Below, piece by piece: positions 29,961-41,596 of a DNA stretch of 64,000 nucleotides. The translations under genes were made by a program, and so were the position numbers. The stretch's first letter is position 1. Each line of letters begins with the position of its first letter. Under the pieces are notes generated by a model, which was not told the DNA's origin, searched no databases, and was given only the letters and a program-made list of their open reading frames with translations. This stretch comes from Sphingomonadales bacterium (lineage in GTDB: Bacteria; Pseudomonadota; Alphaproteobacteria; Sphingomonadales; Sphingomonadaceae). The stretch is from the NCBI GenBank assembly GCA_027483465.1, contig JAIXUQ010000034.1, positions 123,790-187,789 of the forward strand, written 5' to 3'.

Positions 29961-31715
29961 ATGTCCGATCCCGTGTCCGATCCCGCCGAGCAGGCCCAGC
30001 AGGCGTTCCAGCAGCTCACCGACATGATGGGCAAGGGCCAGCAGATGATGCTGGAATTCTGGACCAAGGAACATGCCGCGCCGCCGCTGGTGCCCGATCC
30101 GCTGGGTGTCATGTCCACCTGGGCGAAGGCGTGGACCGCCATGCTGGCTGATCCGGCCAGGCTGATGGAGCAGCAGCAGCGCTATCTCACTGATGCGCTT
30201 GGTCTGTGGCAACGTTTCCTCACCCCGAATGCCGAGTCTGCGCCAGTGAGGGACAAGCGCTTTGCGGCCAAGGCCTGGGCCGAAAACCCGGCCTTTGATT
30301 TCCTGCGCCAATCCTATCTGCTCACCGCCAGCCACCTGATGCAGGCCGCCGGGCAGCTGGATGGCCTGGATACCGCCGAACAGGCCAAGGCGCAGTTCCT
30401 CATCAAGCAGTTCGTTGATGCCATGAGCCCATCCAACTTCATGGCGACCAATCCCGAAGTTCTGGCCAAGACAGCCGAAACCGGCGGCGCCAACCTGATC
30501 AAGGGCCTCGAACATCTGCTCGCTGATCTGTCGGCCGGCCGCATGCGGATGACGGATGAAAACGCCTTCGAAGTGGGCCGCAACGTGGCCATCACGCCGG
30601 GCAATGTGGTTTATCAGAACCGGCTGTTCCAATTGATCCACTATGCGCCCAGCACCGAAACCGTGTTCACCACCCCGCTGCTGATCTTTCCGCCGTGGAT
30701 CAACAAATTCTACATCCTCGATCTCACCGCCGAAAAAAGCTTCATCCGCTGGGCCGTTGCGCAGGGTCTCACCGTCTTCGTTGTCAGCTGGAAAAACGCG
30801 GACGAGACGCTGGCCGATGCCACGATCGACACCTATGTTGAAGAGGGCATGTTCACTGCCATCGATCTGGTGCGGACCATCTGCGAGACGCCCTCGGTCC
30901 ACACCATCGGCTATTGTGTCGCCGGCACCACCCTGGCCGCCGCGCTGGCGGTGCTCGCGGCCCGCGGTGAGGCCGACAAGGTCGCCAGCGCCACCTTTTT
31001 CACTGCCCAGGTCGATTTCAGCGACGCCGGCGAACTGAAACTGTTCGTTGACGATGCCAGCATCGACACGATTGACAAGTTGACCGACGGCAAGCCGGTG
31101 CTCGACGGCCGCTACATGGCGACCAGCTTCAACCTGTTGCGTTCTAACGATCTGATCTGGAACTATGTCGTCAACAACTATATGCTGGGCAAGGATTATT
31201 TCCCCTTCGACCTGCTCTATTGGAACAGTGACGCCACCAATGTCCCCGCCCGCTGGCACCGCGAATATATTGACCAGATGTATCGCCGAAACCGGCTGAT
31301 CGTGCCCGGCGGCATGACCGTGGCCGGCACCCCGGTCGATCTCTCTACGGTCAAAACCCCAAGCTACATCCAGGGCGGCAAGGAAGACCATATCGCCCCG
31401 GCCCGCAGCGCCTTCAAGCTCACCCGCGCCTTCAGCGGCGAAACCCGGTTCGTGCTGGCCGGCAGCGGCCATATCGCCGGCGTCGTGAACCCGCCCTCTG
31501 CAGGCAAATATCAATATTGGACCAACGATGCCAAGGCCGACAGCCTTGATGACTTCATCGCCGGTGCCAGCGAAACCAAGGGCAGTTGGTGGCCCGACTG
31601 GCTGGCCTGGCTTGCGCCGCGGTCCGGCCCCCAGGTGCCGGCCCGGCAGCCCGGCGCCGGCCCCTATCCGGCGCTGGAAGATGCCCCCGGCGCCTATGTC
31701 AAGCAGCGCATCTGA
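29961..31715 (+). CDS. phaC: Class I poly(3-hydroxyalkanoate) synthase
   Basis: Polymerises hydroxyacyl-CoA into PHA on the granule surface. The 584-residue protein has the N-terminal helical domain of class I enzymes and a catalytic domain with the lipase-like box GYCVAGTT (catalytic Cys near residue 319), VSWKNADET, and the catalytic His region in GSGHIAGVVNPPS near 503. The start MSDPVSDPAEQAQQAFQQL has AGGAG nine bases upstream. It is divergent from the Ala-rich leader. A weak 6-bp hairpin followed by T4 lies right at its stop (31715-31733). No phaA, phaB or phasin gene is in the window. Confidence 0.95.
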   Translation: MSDPVSDPAEQAQQAFQQLTDMMGKGQQMMLEFWTKEHAAPPLVPDPLGVMSTWAKAWTAMLADPARLMEQQQRYLTDALGLWQRFLTPNAESAPVRDKRFAAKAWAENPAFDFLRQSYLLTASHLMQAAGQLDGLDTAEQAKAQFLIKQFVDAMSPSNFMATNPEVLAKTAETGGANLIKGLEHLLADLSAGRMRMTDENAFEVGRNVAITPGNVVYQNRLFQLIHYAPSTETVFTTPLLIFPPWINKFYILDLTAEKSFIRWAVAQGLTVFVVSWKNADETLADATIDTYVEEGMFTAIDLVRTICETPSVHTIGYCVAGTTLAAALAVLAARGEADKVASATFFTAQVDFSDAGELKLFVDDASIDTIDKLTDGKPVLDGRYMATSFNLLRSNDLIWNYVVNNYMLGKDYFPFDLLYWNSDATNVPARWHREYIDQMYRRNRLIVPGGMTVAGTPVDLSTVKTPSYIQGGKEDHIAPARSAFKLTRAFSGETRFVLAGSGHIAGVVNPPSAGKYQYWTNDAKADSLDDFIAGASETKGSWWPDWLAWLAPRSGPQVPARQPGAGPYPALEDAPGAYVKQRI

Positions 31716-31918
31716 AACCGCCCGGCCGGTTTTGACAGTTTTGACAAAAATGGGCCGGTTATTCGCGCTGCGCACTTGCCCGGCCGCACCAGTCACCCTT
31801 GGCACGACCTTGGCCATGAATAGCAATTTCCGGCCCCGTAGGACAGGCCGGGCGGTTGACGGCGGGCCGGCGCCGGCACCATCCTGCCGTGGGGCAAATG
31901 GCGGCCGGGGGAATGGTG

Positions 31919-33814
31919 ATGAAGAACATGGTGCGCATCCGGGCCGGCCTGGGCCTGCTGATGTCGATGCTGGTGCCGGCCGGGCAGGCCTTGTCCGTGG
32001 AGCGGCCGATGCCGCCGGTTGAGGTTGCCGAAGCCTCGATCACGCAGCTGCACGAAGCCCTGCTGGCCCGGCGGGTGAGCGCGCGCCAACTGGTGGCGGC
32101 CTATCTCGCCCGGATCGCCGCCTATGATCAGGCGGGGCCGGGGCTCAACAGTATCGTCACCCTCAACCCCGATGCACTGGCCATCGCCGATGCACTGGAT
32201 CGGGAACTGGCCACCAAGGGGCCACGCGGGCCGCTGCATGGCATCCCGCTGCTGGTGAAGGACAATTACGACACGCGCGACATGCCGACCAGCGGTGGCA
32301 CGCTGGCCTTGGCCACGCTGCGCCCGGCCGCCGATGCCGAACAGGTTGCCCGCCTGCGCGCTGCTGGCGCCATCATCCTGGGCAAGACCACGATGCACGA
32401 ACTGGCAGCCGGCACCATCACCATCAGCTCGCACACCGGCCAGACCCGCAATCCCTATGATCTGGCGCGCTCACCCGGTGGCTCAAGCGGCGGCACCGGT
32501 GCCGCCATCGCCGCCAGCTTTGCTGCCGCCGGCATGGGCAGTGACACCTGCGGCTCGATCCGCATCCCGGCAGCCTATCAGAATCTGTTTGGCATCCGCA
32601 CCACGCGCGGCCTCGCCAGCCGGCGCGGGGTGATGCCGCTGTCTGACACGCAGGACGTGGCTGGCCCGCTGGCGCGTTCGGTCACCGATCTGGCCATCCT
32701 GCTGGAGGCGACAGCGAGCGAGGACAAGGCCGATCCGGTGACATTGGGGGCCGATGGCCGACGGCCGCGATCCTACCTCAGCAGCTTGCAGCCGGGGGCG
32801 CTGAAGGGCGCGCGCATTGGCGTGGTGCGCGCGATGTTCGCCGTCAACCCCGATGATGCGGAAGGCCGGCCGGTCTATGAGGCGGCCATTGCCGGGCTGA
32901 AGGCGGCCGGCGCCGAGGTGATCGAGGTGGAAATCCCCGGCGGCTTGCCCGGCAATGCCGACATTGCCGCCGGCCCGTTTGAATTCCAGGAGGATCTGGC
33001 ACGCTATCTCGCCAGCCATCCTGGCGCGCCGGTGGGCAGTTTGCAGGCCATCGTGGCGGCCGGCCTGCATCATGACCAGTTGGAGACAAGGTTCAACGAT
33101 GCGCTGGCGGCCCCGCGCCGTGCCGACCCGGCCTATCGCGCCGTACTCGCCCGGCAGGCGGCGCTGCGCGCCACGGTCGAGGCGGTACTGCTCGCCGGCC
33201 GGTTCGATGCGCTGCTCTATCCCACCGCGCTGGGCCGGCCGCCGGTGATTGGTGCGGAGAATATCGCCAGCAACTGCCGCCTGTCGGCCACCACTGGGCT
33301 GCCCGCGATCGCCATCCCCGCCGGCTTCACCCCACGCGGCTTGCCGGTGGGCATCGAACTGTTGGGCGCGGCCTTCAGCGAGCCGCGCCTGCTGGCGCTG
33401 GCCCATGGCTGGGAACAGGCGGCGAAACCGCGCCAGGCGCCGTTCAGCACGCCGCCGCTGGTGGCCGGCAAGCCGCCGATGACACAAAGCGGCACCATGA
33501 AGGTCAATGCCGGCAAAGCCGGCGCCACACTGGCTTGGCGCTATGATCCGCTCACCGCGCGGCTGTCCGTGCAGGCTGCGGCCACCGGCAGCGGCGGCGA
33601 TGCGCCGTTTGCCCTGGCCCTGCACCGCAGCCCGGATGGCAAGCCCGGCCCCGTACTGGCGCAGTTGCTGGTCGCAGGGCAACGGCGCGGCACCGCAGAA
33701 TTGGTGCTCGATGCCCGCGCCCGCGCCGATTTCGCCGCCGGGCGGCTTTATGCGACGCTGCACACGGTGGCCCGGCCCCTTGGAGCCGGGCAAGCCGCGC
33801 TCGTCGGGGAGTAG
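31919..33814 (+). CDS. Exported amidase-signature hydrolase with C-terminal beta domain
   Basis: A 631-residue protein. ATG 31919 has GGGG seven bases upstream and gives a signal peptide (MVRIRAGLGLLMSMLVPAGQA); ATG 31913 is an alternative. The amidase-signature domain spans about 35-500, with the catalytic lysine in LLVKDNYDT, SPGGSSGGTGAAIA with the cis-serine, and the nucleophile in SDTCGSIRIPAAYQN. After about residue 515 there is an extra beta-rich domain (SGTMKVNAGKAGATLAWRYD onward) not usual in amidases. The protein is probably periplasmic and hydrolyses an amide or peptide; the substrate is unknown. It stands alone, convergent with moxR. Confidence 0.85.
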   Translation: MKNMVRIRAGLGLLMSMLVPAGQALSVERPMPPVEVAEASITQLHEALLARRVSARQLVAAYLARIAAYDQAGPGLNSIVTLNPDALAIADALDRELATKGPRGPLHGIPLLVKDNYDTRDMPTSGGTLALATLRPAADAEQVARLRAAGAIILGKTTMHELAAGTITISSHTGQTRNPYDLARSPGGSSGGTGAAIAASFAAAGMGSDTCGSIRIPAAYQNLFGIRTTRGLASRRGVMPLSDTQDVAGPLARSVTDLAILLEATASEDKADPVTLGADGRRPRSYLSSLQPGALKGARIGVVRAMFAVNPDDAEGRPVYEAAIAGLKAAGAEVIEVEIPGGLPGNADIAAGPFEFQEDLARYLASHPGAPVGSLQAIVAAGLHHDQLETRFNDALAAPRRADPAYRAVLARQAALRATVEAVLLAGRFDALLYPTALGRPPVIGAENIASNCRLSATTGLPAIAIPAGFTPRGLPVGIELLGAAFSEPRLLALAHGWEQAAKPRQAPFSTPPLVAGKPPMTQSGTMKVNAGKAGATLAWRYDPLTARLSVQAAATGSGGDAPFALALHRSPDGKPGPVLAQLLVAGQRRGTAELVLDARARADFAAGRLYATLHTVARPLGAGQAALVGE

Positions 33815-33817
33815 GGC

Positions 33818-34660
33818 CTACTGCCCGCGCCGGCTCATGAAGGCGAGGCGCTCAAACAGCATCACGTCGGCTTCGTTCTTGAGCAGGGCGCCGTGCAGCG
33901 GCGGGATCAGCGTCTTGGTGTCACGGTTGCGCAGCACGTCGACCGGCAAGTCCTCGTGCATCAGCAGCTTGAGCCAATCGAGCAGTTCGGATGTGCTGGG
34001 CTTCTTCTTCATGCCGGGCACTTCGCGCATGTCGAAGAAGATGTTCAGTGCCTCACCCACCAGCGCCCGCTGGATATCGGGGTAGTGGACGCGCACGATG
34101 GCTTCCATCGTGTCGCGGTCAGGGAATTTGATATAGTGGAAGAAGCAGCGGCGCAGGAATGCGTCGGGCAGTTCCTTCTCGTTGTTGCTGGTGATGATCA
34201 CGATCGGCCGCTGGCTGGCCTTCACCCGCTCGCCGGTTTCATAGACATCGAATTCCATGCGATCCAATTCGGTCAGCAGATCGTTGGGAAATTCGATATC
34301 GGCCTTGTCGATCTCGTCGATCAGCAGCACCGGCAGTCGCGGGCTGGTGAAGGCCTCCCACATCTTGCCGCGGCGGATATAATTGTTGATGTCGGAAACG
34401 CGCGGATCACCCAACTGGCTGTCGCGCAGGCGGCTGACGGCATCATATTCGTACAGGCCCTGCTGCGCCTTGGTGGTGGATTTCACATTCCATTCGATCA
34501 GCGGCGCATCAAAGGCCTGGGCAATCTGGTGAGCCAGCACCGTCTTGCCGGTGCCAGGTTCGCCCTTCACCAGCAGCGGGCGGCGCAGGGTGACAGCGGC
34601 ATTGACTGCCACCTTGAGATCATCGGTGGCGACATAGCCGGAAGTGCCCTGAAAACGCAT
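33818..34660 (-). CDS. MoxR-family AAA+ ATPase
   Basis: A 280-residue AAA+ protein with Walker A GEPGTGKT near residue 33, Walker B LPVLLIDEIDKADIEF, and sensor 1 IVIITSNNEKELPDAFLRRC. The sequence type matches the MoxR subgroup found beside VWA-domain (CoxE-like) genes, and such ATPases remodel or load metal into partner complexes. No VWA partner is visible here; the next minus-strand gene beyond it is absent (the amidase is convergent). The start at 34660 (MRFQGTSGYVATDDLK) is chosen by family similarity; ATG 34669 is also possible. Confidence 0.88.
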   Translation of the reverse strand: MRFQGTSGYVATDDLKVAVNAAVTLRRPLLVKGEPGTGKTVLAHQIAQAFDAPLIEWNVKSTTKAQQGLYEYDAVSRLRDSQLGDPRVSDINNYIRRGKMWEAFTSPRLPVLLIDEIDKADIEFPNDLLTELDRMEFDVYETGERVKASQRPIVIITSNNEKELPDAFLRRCFFHYIKFPDRDTMEAIVRVHYPDIQRALVGEALNIFFDMREVPGMKKKPSTSELLDWLKLLMHEDLPVDVLRNRDTKTLIPPLHGALLKNEADVMLFERLAFMSRRGQ

Positions 34661-34785
34661 CACGATCATCCTTGTTGTTTGATGATGGTTTAGCAAGGGC
34701 AGGGGCCCATGCAATCCGGCGATTGTGCGAGGAGGCCCGGCAGTGCCATAACGCCGCGGCGCAAGGGATTCGTTGGGGATTGTTC

Positions 34786-36312
34786 ATGGCTGGGAAATTG
34801 CGGCTCGCGGTGCTGGGCCTTTTGTTGGCGGCAACCGCGGCACCGGTGCTGGCCGCCCCATCGGCCCTTATCCGCTGCGATGGCTATGGCCGCCGGCAAA
34901 CGCCGGGCGAACAAGTGGGGCGCGGCATCCTCATCCTGGGCACATTGGGCCTGTTTGGCAGTGCCGAGGCGGACAATCCTTCGGCCCGCGAGGCGGGGGA
35001 AGCCGGCGTGAAGGCGTGCACCGAGGCACTGACTGACAGCCGCACCACCGGCAACCCGGTGCGGCGCGCCGAAGTGCTGCTGATGCGCGGCATCCGCCAT
35101 TTCGAGATGGGCCGGTTCGATGATGCGCTGGCCGATGTGCGCGCCGCCCGCGCCGTGGAACTCACGCCGCTGGTGCGCGCCCATTTCGACAAGACGCTGG
35201 GCGCCACCACGCTGATGACCGAGGCGATCATCCGGCTTTCCCAGAATAATCTGCCTGAAGCGGAGAAACTGGCCTTCCAGGCGGCGCAGGCGCGGCCCAC
35301 CGGGCTGTTGATGGCCGATGAGGCGGTGCGCCTGATGGCCCTGTCCCCCGAGATCAGCGCCGACGAGAAGATCCTGCTCGACCGGGTGTGGATGATCTCG
35401 CCCAACATGCGGCCGGTGGTCTCGCTGGCCGGCGCCGGTGACTGGGCCGGTGCCGCCGCCACCATCAAGACGCTGACCGCCGCAATGATCAAGCCCGGCG
35501 TGGTGATCCTGTCGCACCAGGCCGCGCTGCAGGCGCTGGCCGGAGACAGCAAGGGCGCCGAGGACACACTGGCCAAGGTGAGCCAGGAGATTGACGAACT
35601 GGCCGCCAAGGCCACCGGCACCGATCAGGCGGCACAGACCGCGGCCCAGCAGGTCGCCCGCGCCGACGAGATGGTGCAACTGGCCAAGGCGCAGGTGGCG
35701 CTCAATCAGGGCAAGGTCGATGAGGCGAAGGGCCTGCTCGCCGGGCGCTCGCGCTGGCTCTCCCCGGCCAGCCTGACGGCGCAGATCATTGCCAATGTGC
35801 AGGCCAAGGGCGGTCCGGGCACGGCGGCCGGGATTGATCCGGCCAAGATCAGGGCCGATGCCACCAAGGTGGCGCGCGACACGCTGACCGGCAAGGGCGT
35901 GTTGAATGCGCTGGTGGTGGCGCTGCCGCGCTGGGAAGACCCGGATGAGACCCAGGAATTCGGCAAGCTGATGGCGCCCACCTCCAAGACCATGCAGCCC
36001 AAGCCCACCCGCGACGGGGCGGCAACCGGCCTTTCGGTGGTGCGCACCGCAGCCTTTGACACGGTTACGGAAGCCATGCTGGTGGCAGCGGCACGGGCGG
36101 CGGCGGCCAAGGGGCAGGACCGGTTTGCCGTGCTGGTCTTTTTCACCTCCACCAGCACGTCGCGGGCTGGCTTGTCCACGCGGCTGGCGCTGATGGATTT
36201 CGTCACGCCGGCCGATGCGCTGTTTGCCGCGCAGGCGGCCCGCGCCTTCAAGGTGGTGGATATCGAAGCGGCGCTGGGTGGCCAGTACCGGGTGCCGGTG
36301 CCGCAGAAATAG
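34786..36312 (+). CDS. Exported repeat-like (TPR-type) protein of unknown function
   Basis: A 508-residue protein with a signal peptide (MAGKLRLAVLGLLLAATAAPVLA). The mature part is largely helical: LLMRGIRHFEMGRFDDALADVRAA near residue 105 and NNLPEAEKLAFQAAQARP near 160 look like tetratricopeptide repeats, and further helical pairs continue to about 340. The final ~140 residues are different and may form a separate domain. No catalytic motif is visible. It is divergent from moxR and convergent with the 232-residue exported protein. A role as a periplasmic scaffold is a guess. Confidence 0.7.
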   Translation: MAGKLRLAVLGLLLAATAAPVLAAPSALIRCDGYGRRQTPGEQVGRGILILGTLGLFGSAEADNPSAREAGEAGVKACTEALTDSRTTGNPVRRAEVLLMRGIRHFEMGRFDDALADVRAARAVELTPLVRAHFDKTLGATTLMTEAIIRLSQNNLPEAEKLAFQAAQARPTGLLMADEAVRLMALSPEISADEKILLDRVWMISPNMRPVVSLAGAGDWAGAAATIKTLTAAMIKPGVVILSHQAALQALAGDSKGAEDTLAKVSQEIDELAAKATGTDQAAQTAAQQVARADEMVQLAKAQVALNQGKVDEAKGLLAGRSRWLSPASLTAQIIANVQAKGGPGTAAGIDPAKIRADATKVARDTLTGKGVLNALVVALPRWEDPDETQEFGKLMAPTSKTMQPKPTRDGAATGLSVVRTAAFDTVTEAMLVAAARAAAAKGQDRFAVLVFFTSTSTSRAGLSTRLALMDFVTPADALFAAQAARAFKVVDIEAALGGQYRVPVPQK

Positions 36313-36318
36313 GCCGGA

Positions 36319-37017
36319 TCAGCGATAGGCGTAGGTCACTTCGTCGGTCTGGCCGCCGGCAAAGCCGAACATGCTGCCCCGGCTGTCGGCCGATTGGCTG
36401 GCAAGGCGCGGCCGGCCATCGGGGCCGATCCGATAATCATATGTCTGTTCAAATCCGGTGACCTTGATCAGCAGGTTCAGCTTGAAATTCTCCCGCGCCC
36501 GCACCTTTAGGCGAGCCACCCAGGGCTTGCCCTCGTTGGTGGCGATCACCGCCTCACCGGAAAGATGGCTGGAGATATCGGCGCTGTCGGTGCGCACCGA
36601 ACCGGGCGGCAGCACCGGGATTTTCAGCACCTTCCTGCCATCACTGTCGGTCTGGATATCGGATGCGGCGGCCAGCAGGGCTGCCAGACGGTGATAGCCC
36701 GGCACCGGATTGGCGGCAGTGGCCTTGCGGAAGCTCTTGAACTGGCTGGCTGAAGGCGGCTTGCCATTCACCGAGACCAGTGTCCAGCGTTCCCCGTCCC
36801 AACGCTCGACCGTGACGGTCTTGTCCTTGATCCCCGGCCCGCGCCGCACCGCGGTGGTGGTGCGTTCAAAGGCGATGCCGGCCGGATCGAGCGCCCTGGC
36901 ATCACTAATGATCGCCTCGCGCAGCGGTTCCAGCCGCAATTCCTGGGCGGCCACCGGCGCGGCCAGGCCGGCGATCAGCAGGGGAACAAGGAACCGGGCA
37001 AGGCGCATCATGGGCAT
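36319..37017 (-). CDS. Exported protein of unknown function
   Basis: About 232 residues with a signal peptide (MRLARFLVPLLIAGLAAPVAAQ). ATG codons at 37017, 37011 and 37008 are all possible starts. The mature part is beta-rich, with ERWDGERWTLVSVNGKPPSASQFKSF and ENFKLNLLIKVTGFEQTYDYR, resembling the lipoprotein-localisation-like folds of outer-membrane maintenance proteins, but I do not recognise the family. It lies 90 bp downstream of rpoD on the same strand; a perfect 16-bp GC palindrome (GGCCCGGCGCCGGGCC) sits in the gap. Confidence 0.65.
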   Translation of the reverse strand: MPMMRLARFLVPLLIAGLAAPVAAQELRLEPLREAIISDARALDPAGIAFERTTTAVRRGPGIKDKTVTVERWDGERWTLVSVNGKPPSASQFKSFRKATAANPVPGYHRLAALLAAASDIQTDSDGRKVLKIPVLPPGSVRTDSADISSHLSGEAVIATNEGKPWVARLKVRARENFKLNLLIKVTGFEQTYDYRIGPDGRPRLASQSADSRGSMFGFAGGQTDEVTYAYR

Positions 37018-37106
37018 ATGCTTAATCAACGACTGGCGCGGCGACAAGTTGCCACAGCATCTGCGCGTGCTGCGTCATTTGTCCAACCGCGGCCCGGCGC
37101 CGGGCC

Positions 37107-39116
<2,010 letters not shown>

Positions 39117-39224
39117 GCGGTCCAACATCCTCGGCTCTGCGGAGCCGAACCGGCTCCGGTTTAACGTCAATCACCCCGCCCGCCCGGCGGCTGGTCGGGC
39201 GGTGCAGGGCGTGGCTGCAGCATA

Positions 39225-39230
39225 ATTATA
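39225..39230 (-). promoter_or_regulatory. Possible -10 element of an rpoD promoter
   Basis: A perfect TATAAT (minus strand) lies 7 bp after the dnaG stop and about 110 bp before rpoD. No convincing -35 is seen at 16-18 bp upstream, so it is either a weak -35 promoter or chance. A CGGAGCC-GGTTC-GGCTCCG hairpin (about 39133-39151) lies further down the leader. Confidence 0.35.
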
Positions 39231-39236
39231 CACGCC

Positions 39237-41072
39237 TTAAACCTCCCGGCGCGATTCCGCCAGTCTCATCATCGCCGCATCCAGTGTCTCCAGATCGCGG
39301 CGCAGGCTTTGCTGGGCCTCATAATCGGCATCGGCCAGCGTGGCCTGAAAGCGCTGGGTCGCCTCTGCCAGCCCTTGCACCAGCCCCTGCCTGGCCGTTG
39401 CCTGCTGCACCGCCAGGGCGAAATCGGCGGCGGATATTGCGGCATCGGCATCGGCTCGCACAAAGCTGTAGGCGCGGCCGGCGCTGGCCTGCAAGCGTTC
39501 GGCTGCACCGGCCAGCCCTTGATCGGTCAATTGGGCATGAAGGGCGGCCGTTTCAAGGGCGGGGTCGCGGGCGGTGGCGGCCAGCACGGCGGCCAGCACG
39601 GCCGCCTCGTCCTCGGCCTCGGGGCGCAGTGCGGCCAGGGCATCACCATGGGCATCAGCCAGCGCCGGGCGCAGCAGCAGGCCGGCGATCAGCGCGGTTT
39701 GCAACGGATCGCGCCGGCTGCCGACCATGGCCTTCAGCGCGGCCGAAACCGGCGGGATCGGCGCCTGCCAACGCTCACCGGGTTTGCGTGGCTGCCAGGC
39801 CGGGCGCTGCGGCCGTGCCATGAAGGCGGCTTCAAAACGCTGGTTGAATTCGGCCTGATAGAGGCTGCGCACATCGGGATCGGCAATGCTGGCGGCCGCT
39901 TCGCGCAGCCGCGCCCGCGCCTGGGCCCGGCGTTCCGGCGTCGCGGCTTCCAGCCCGACGGTCTCCGTGCTCCAGACATGATCGATCAGCGGCACGGCAC
40001 TGGCCAACACGGCCTCGAACGCCGGCGCACCGCCGGCGCGGCAGATGTCATCCGGGTCCTGGCCGTGGGGCAGGGTCGCGATGCAGAGCGATTTGCCGGG
40101 TTTCAGCAACGGCAGCGCCCTGAGCGCGGCGCGGGTGGCCGCGCGCATCCCGGCGGCATCGCCATCGAAACACAGGGTGGGCACATCCACCAGGCGCCAG
40201 GCCAACGCCAGTTGCTGCTCGGTCATCGCCGTGCCCAGCGGCGCCACCGCCTCGGCGATGCCGGCCTGGGCCAGGCCGATCACATCCATATAGCCTTCCA
40301 CCACGATCAGCCGGCCGCATTTGCGCGCCACCGGCCCGGCCTGATCGAGATTGTAGAGCAGCCGCCCCTTGTCAAACAGTGGGCCATCGGCGGAGTTGAG
40401 ATACTTGGGCTGCACGTCACCCAGCGCCCGGCCGCCAAAGCCAACGACGCGCCCGCGCGCATCGCGGATCGGGAACATCAGCCGCCCGCGAAACCGGTCA
40501 AACGTCTCGCCATCATCGGATTTGCCGATCAGCCCGGCATCCAGCAGCTTTTCGGCCGTGGCATCGTTCAGATGGCTCCTCAACGCCGTCCGGCTTTCGG
40601 GTGAGAAGCCCAGCGCAAAGGCCTTCACCGTTTCGGCCCTCAGGCCGCGCCGATCAAGATAGGCCCGCGCCGCTGCGCCCTTCTCCCCCGCCAGTTGCGC
40701 CTGGAACCAGGCCGCAGCCCGCGCGGTGAGCGCCACCAGACTGTCGGCCACCTCGGCCTTGGCCCGGGCTTCGGGGGAGGGGGCCGGCACCTCAAGGCCA
40801 GCCTCGGCCGCCAGTTGCTTCACCGCCTCCATGAACGGCAGCCCCATGCCATCCGTGAGGAAACGGATCACATCACCATGCGCGCCGCAGCCAAAACAAT
40901 GGTAGAAGCCCTTGTCATCATTCACATAGAAGCTGGGCGTCTTCTCGTTGTGAAACGGGCAGCAGCCCTTCATCTCCCGGCCTGCCCGCACCAGCTTCAC
41001 GCGGCGGGCAACCACCGGCGAAATCGGCACGCGGGCGCGCAATTCGTCCAGAAAGGCGGGGGAAAGCGTCAC
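39237..41072 (-). CDS. dnaG: DNA primase
   Basis: Synthesises RNA primers at the replication fork. The 611-residue protein has the N-terminal zinc ribbon CCPFHNEKTPSF with HCFGCGAHGD (about residues 37-66), the TOPRIM core LIVVEGYMDVIGLAQAG and LCFDGDAAGMRA, and a C-terminal helical domain for helicase contact. The start lies 1 bp after the yqeY stop and rpoD follows, so this is the macromolecular-synthesis order with yqeY in place of rpsU. Confidence 0.97.
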   Translation of the reverse strand: MTLSPAFLDELRARVPISPVVARRVKLVRAGREMKGCCPFHNEKTPSFYVNDDKGFYHCFGCGAHGDVIRFLTDGMGLPFMEAVKQLAAEAGLEVPAPSPEARAKAEVADSLVALTARAAAWFQAQLAGEKGAAARAYLDRRGLRAETVKAFALGFSPESRTALRSHLNDATAEKLLDAGLIGKSDDGETFDRFRGRLMFPIRDARGRVVGFGGRALGDVQPKYLNSADGPLFDKGRLLYNLDQAGPVARKCGRLIVVEGYMDVIGLAQAGIAEAVAPLGTAMTEQQLALAWRLVDVPTLCFDGDAAGMRAATRAALRALPLLKPGKSLCIATLPHGQDPDDICRAGGAPAFEAVLASAVPLIDHVWSTETVGLEAATPERRAQARARLREAAASIADPDVRSLYQAEFNQRFEAAFMARPQRPAWQPRKPGERWQAPIPPVSAALKAMVGSRRDPLQTALIAGLLLRPALADAHGDALAALRPEAEDEAAVLAAVLAATARDPALETAALHAQLTDQGLAGAAERLQASAGRAYSFVRADADAAISAADFALAVQQATARQGLVQGLAEATQRFQATLADADYEAQQSLRRDLETLDAAMMRLAESRREV

Positions 41073-41073
41073 C

Positions 41074-41526
41074 TCAACCCAGCGCCGCCTTCACCATGCC
41101 GCTGGCCTTGCTCATGTCCAGCTTGCCGGCAAAACGTTCCTTCACCGCGGCCATCACCCGGCCCATGTCCTTCACGGATGATGCGCCGAGTTCGGCCACC
41201 AGCCCCGTGATCGCGGCCATCGCTTCGGCCTCGTCCATCTGCCTGGGCAGGAAACTTTCGATCACCGCCAGTTCGGCGCGTTCGGCATCGGCCAGTTCGG
41301 CACGGCCGCCCTTGTCATACATCTCGATCGATTCCCGCCGCTGCTTGGCCATTTTCATCAGCACATCGGCCACCACCACATCATCATCAGCCGGCGCGGT
41401 GCCGGTGCGCAGTTCGATGTCCTTGTTTTTCAGGGCGGCACTGATCAGCCGCAGGGCCGATGTGCGGGCGGTATCCCGGGCCTTCATGGCTTCGATGGTG
41501 GCAGTCTTGATGGCATCGCGCAGCAT
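41074..41526 (-). CDS. yqeY: YqeY/GatB-tail-like domain protein
   Basis: A 150-residue protein (MLRDAIKTATIEAMKARDTARTS) of the YqeY family, which resembles the tRNA-binding tail of the amidotransferase subunit GatB: LRLISAALKNKDIELR, MAKQRRESIEMYDKGGR, and FLPRQMDEAEA. The function is not established. It lies immediately upstream of dnaG, as in many alphaproteobacteria, and is divergent from carA. Confidence 0.9.
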   Translation of the reverse strand: MLRDAIKTATIEAMKARDTARTSALRLISAALKNKDIELRTGTAPADDDVVVADVLMKMAKQRRESIEMYDKGGRAELADAERAELAVIESFLPRQMDEAEAMAAITGLVAELGASSVKDMGRVMAAVKERFAGKLDMSKASGMVKAALG

Positions 41527-41596
41527 GGCGTCCTCGTGTATGGCAAAGCGGACTGATGTTTCCCCAGCGATAGCGTTTTGGGGGGCGAAAGAATAG

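Noticed and set aside
31715..31733. Terminator of phaC
   Set aside because: Only a 6-bp AAACCG/CGGTTT stem with four T; too weak to list as a firm feature, and mentioned only under phaC.
29853..31826. Very long minus-strand open frame antisense to phaC
   Set aside because: It is His/Gly/Arg/Ala-rich codon shadow of phaC. Only its last 31 codons, beyond phaC, are kept as a leader candidate, on independent evidence.
37090..37105. GGCCCGGCGCCGGGCC palindrome after rpoD as a terminator
   Set aside because: It has no loop and no T-run on either strand; 16-bp GC palindromes are expected occasionally at this base composition.
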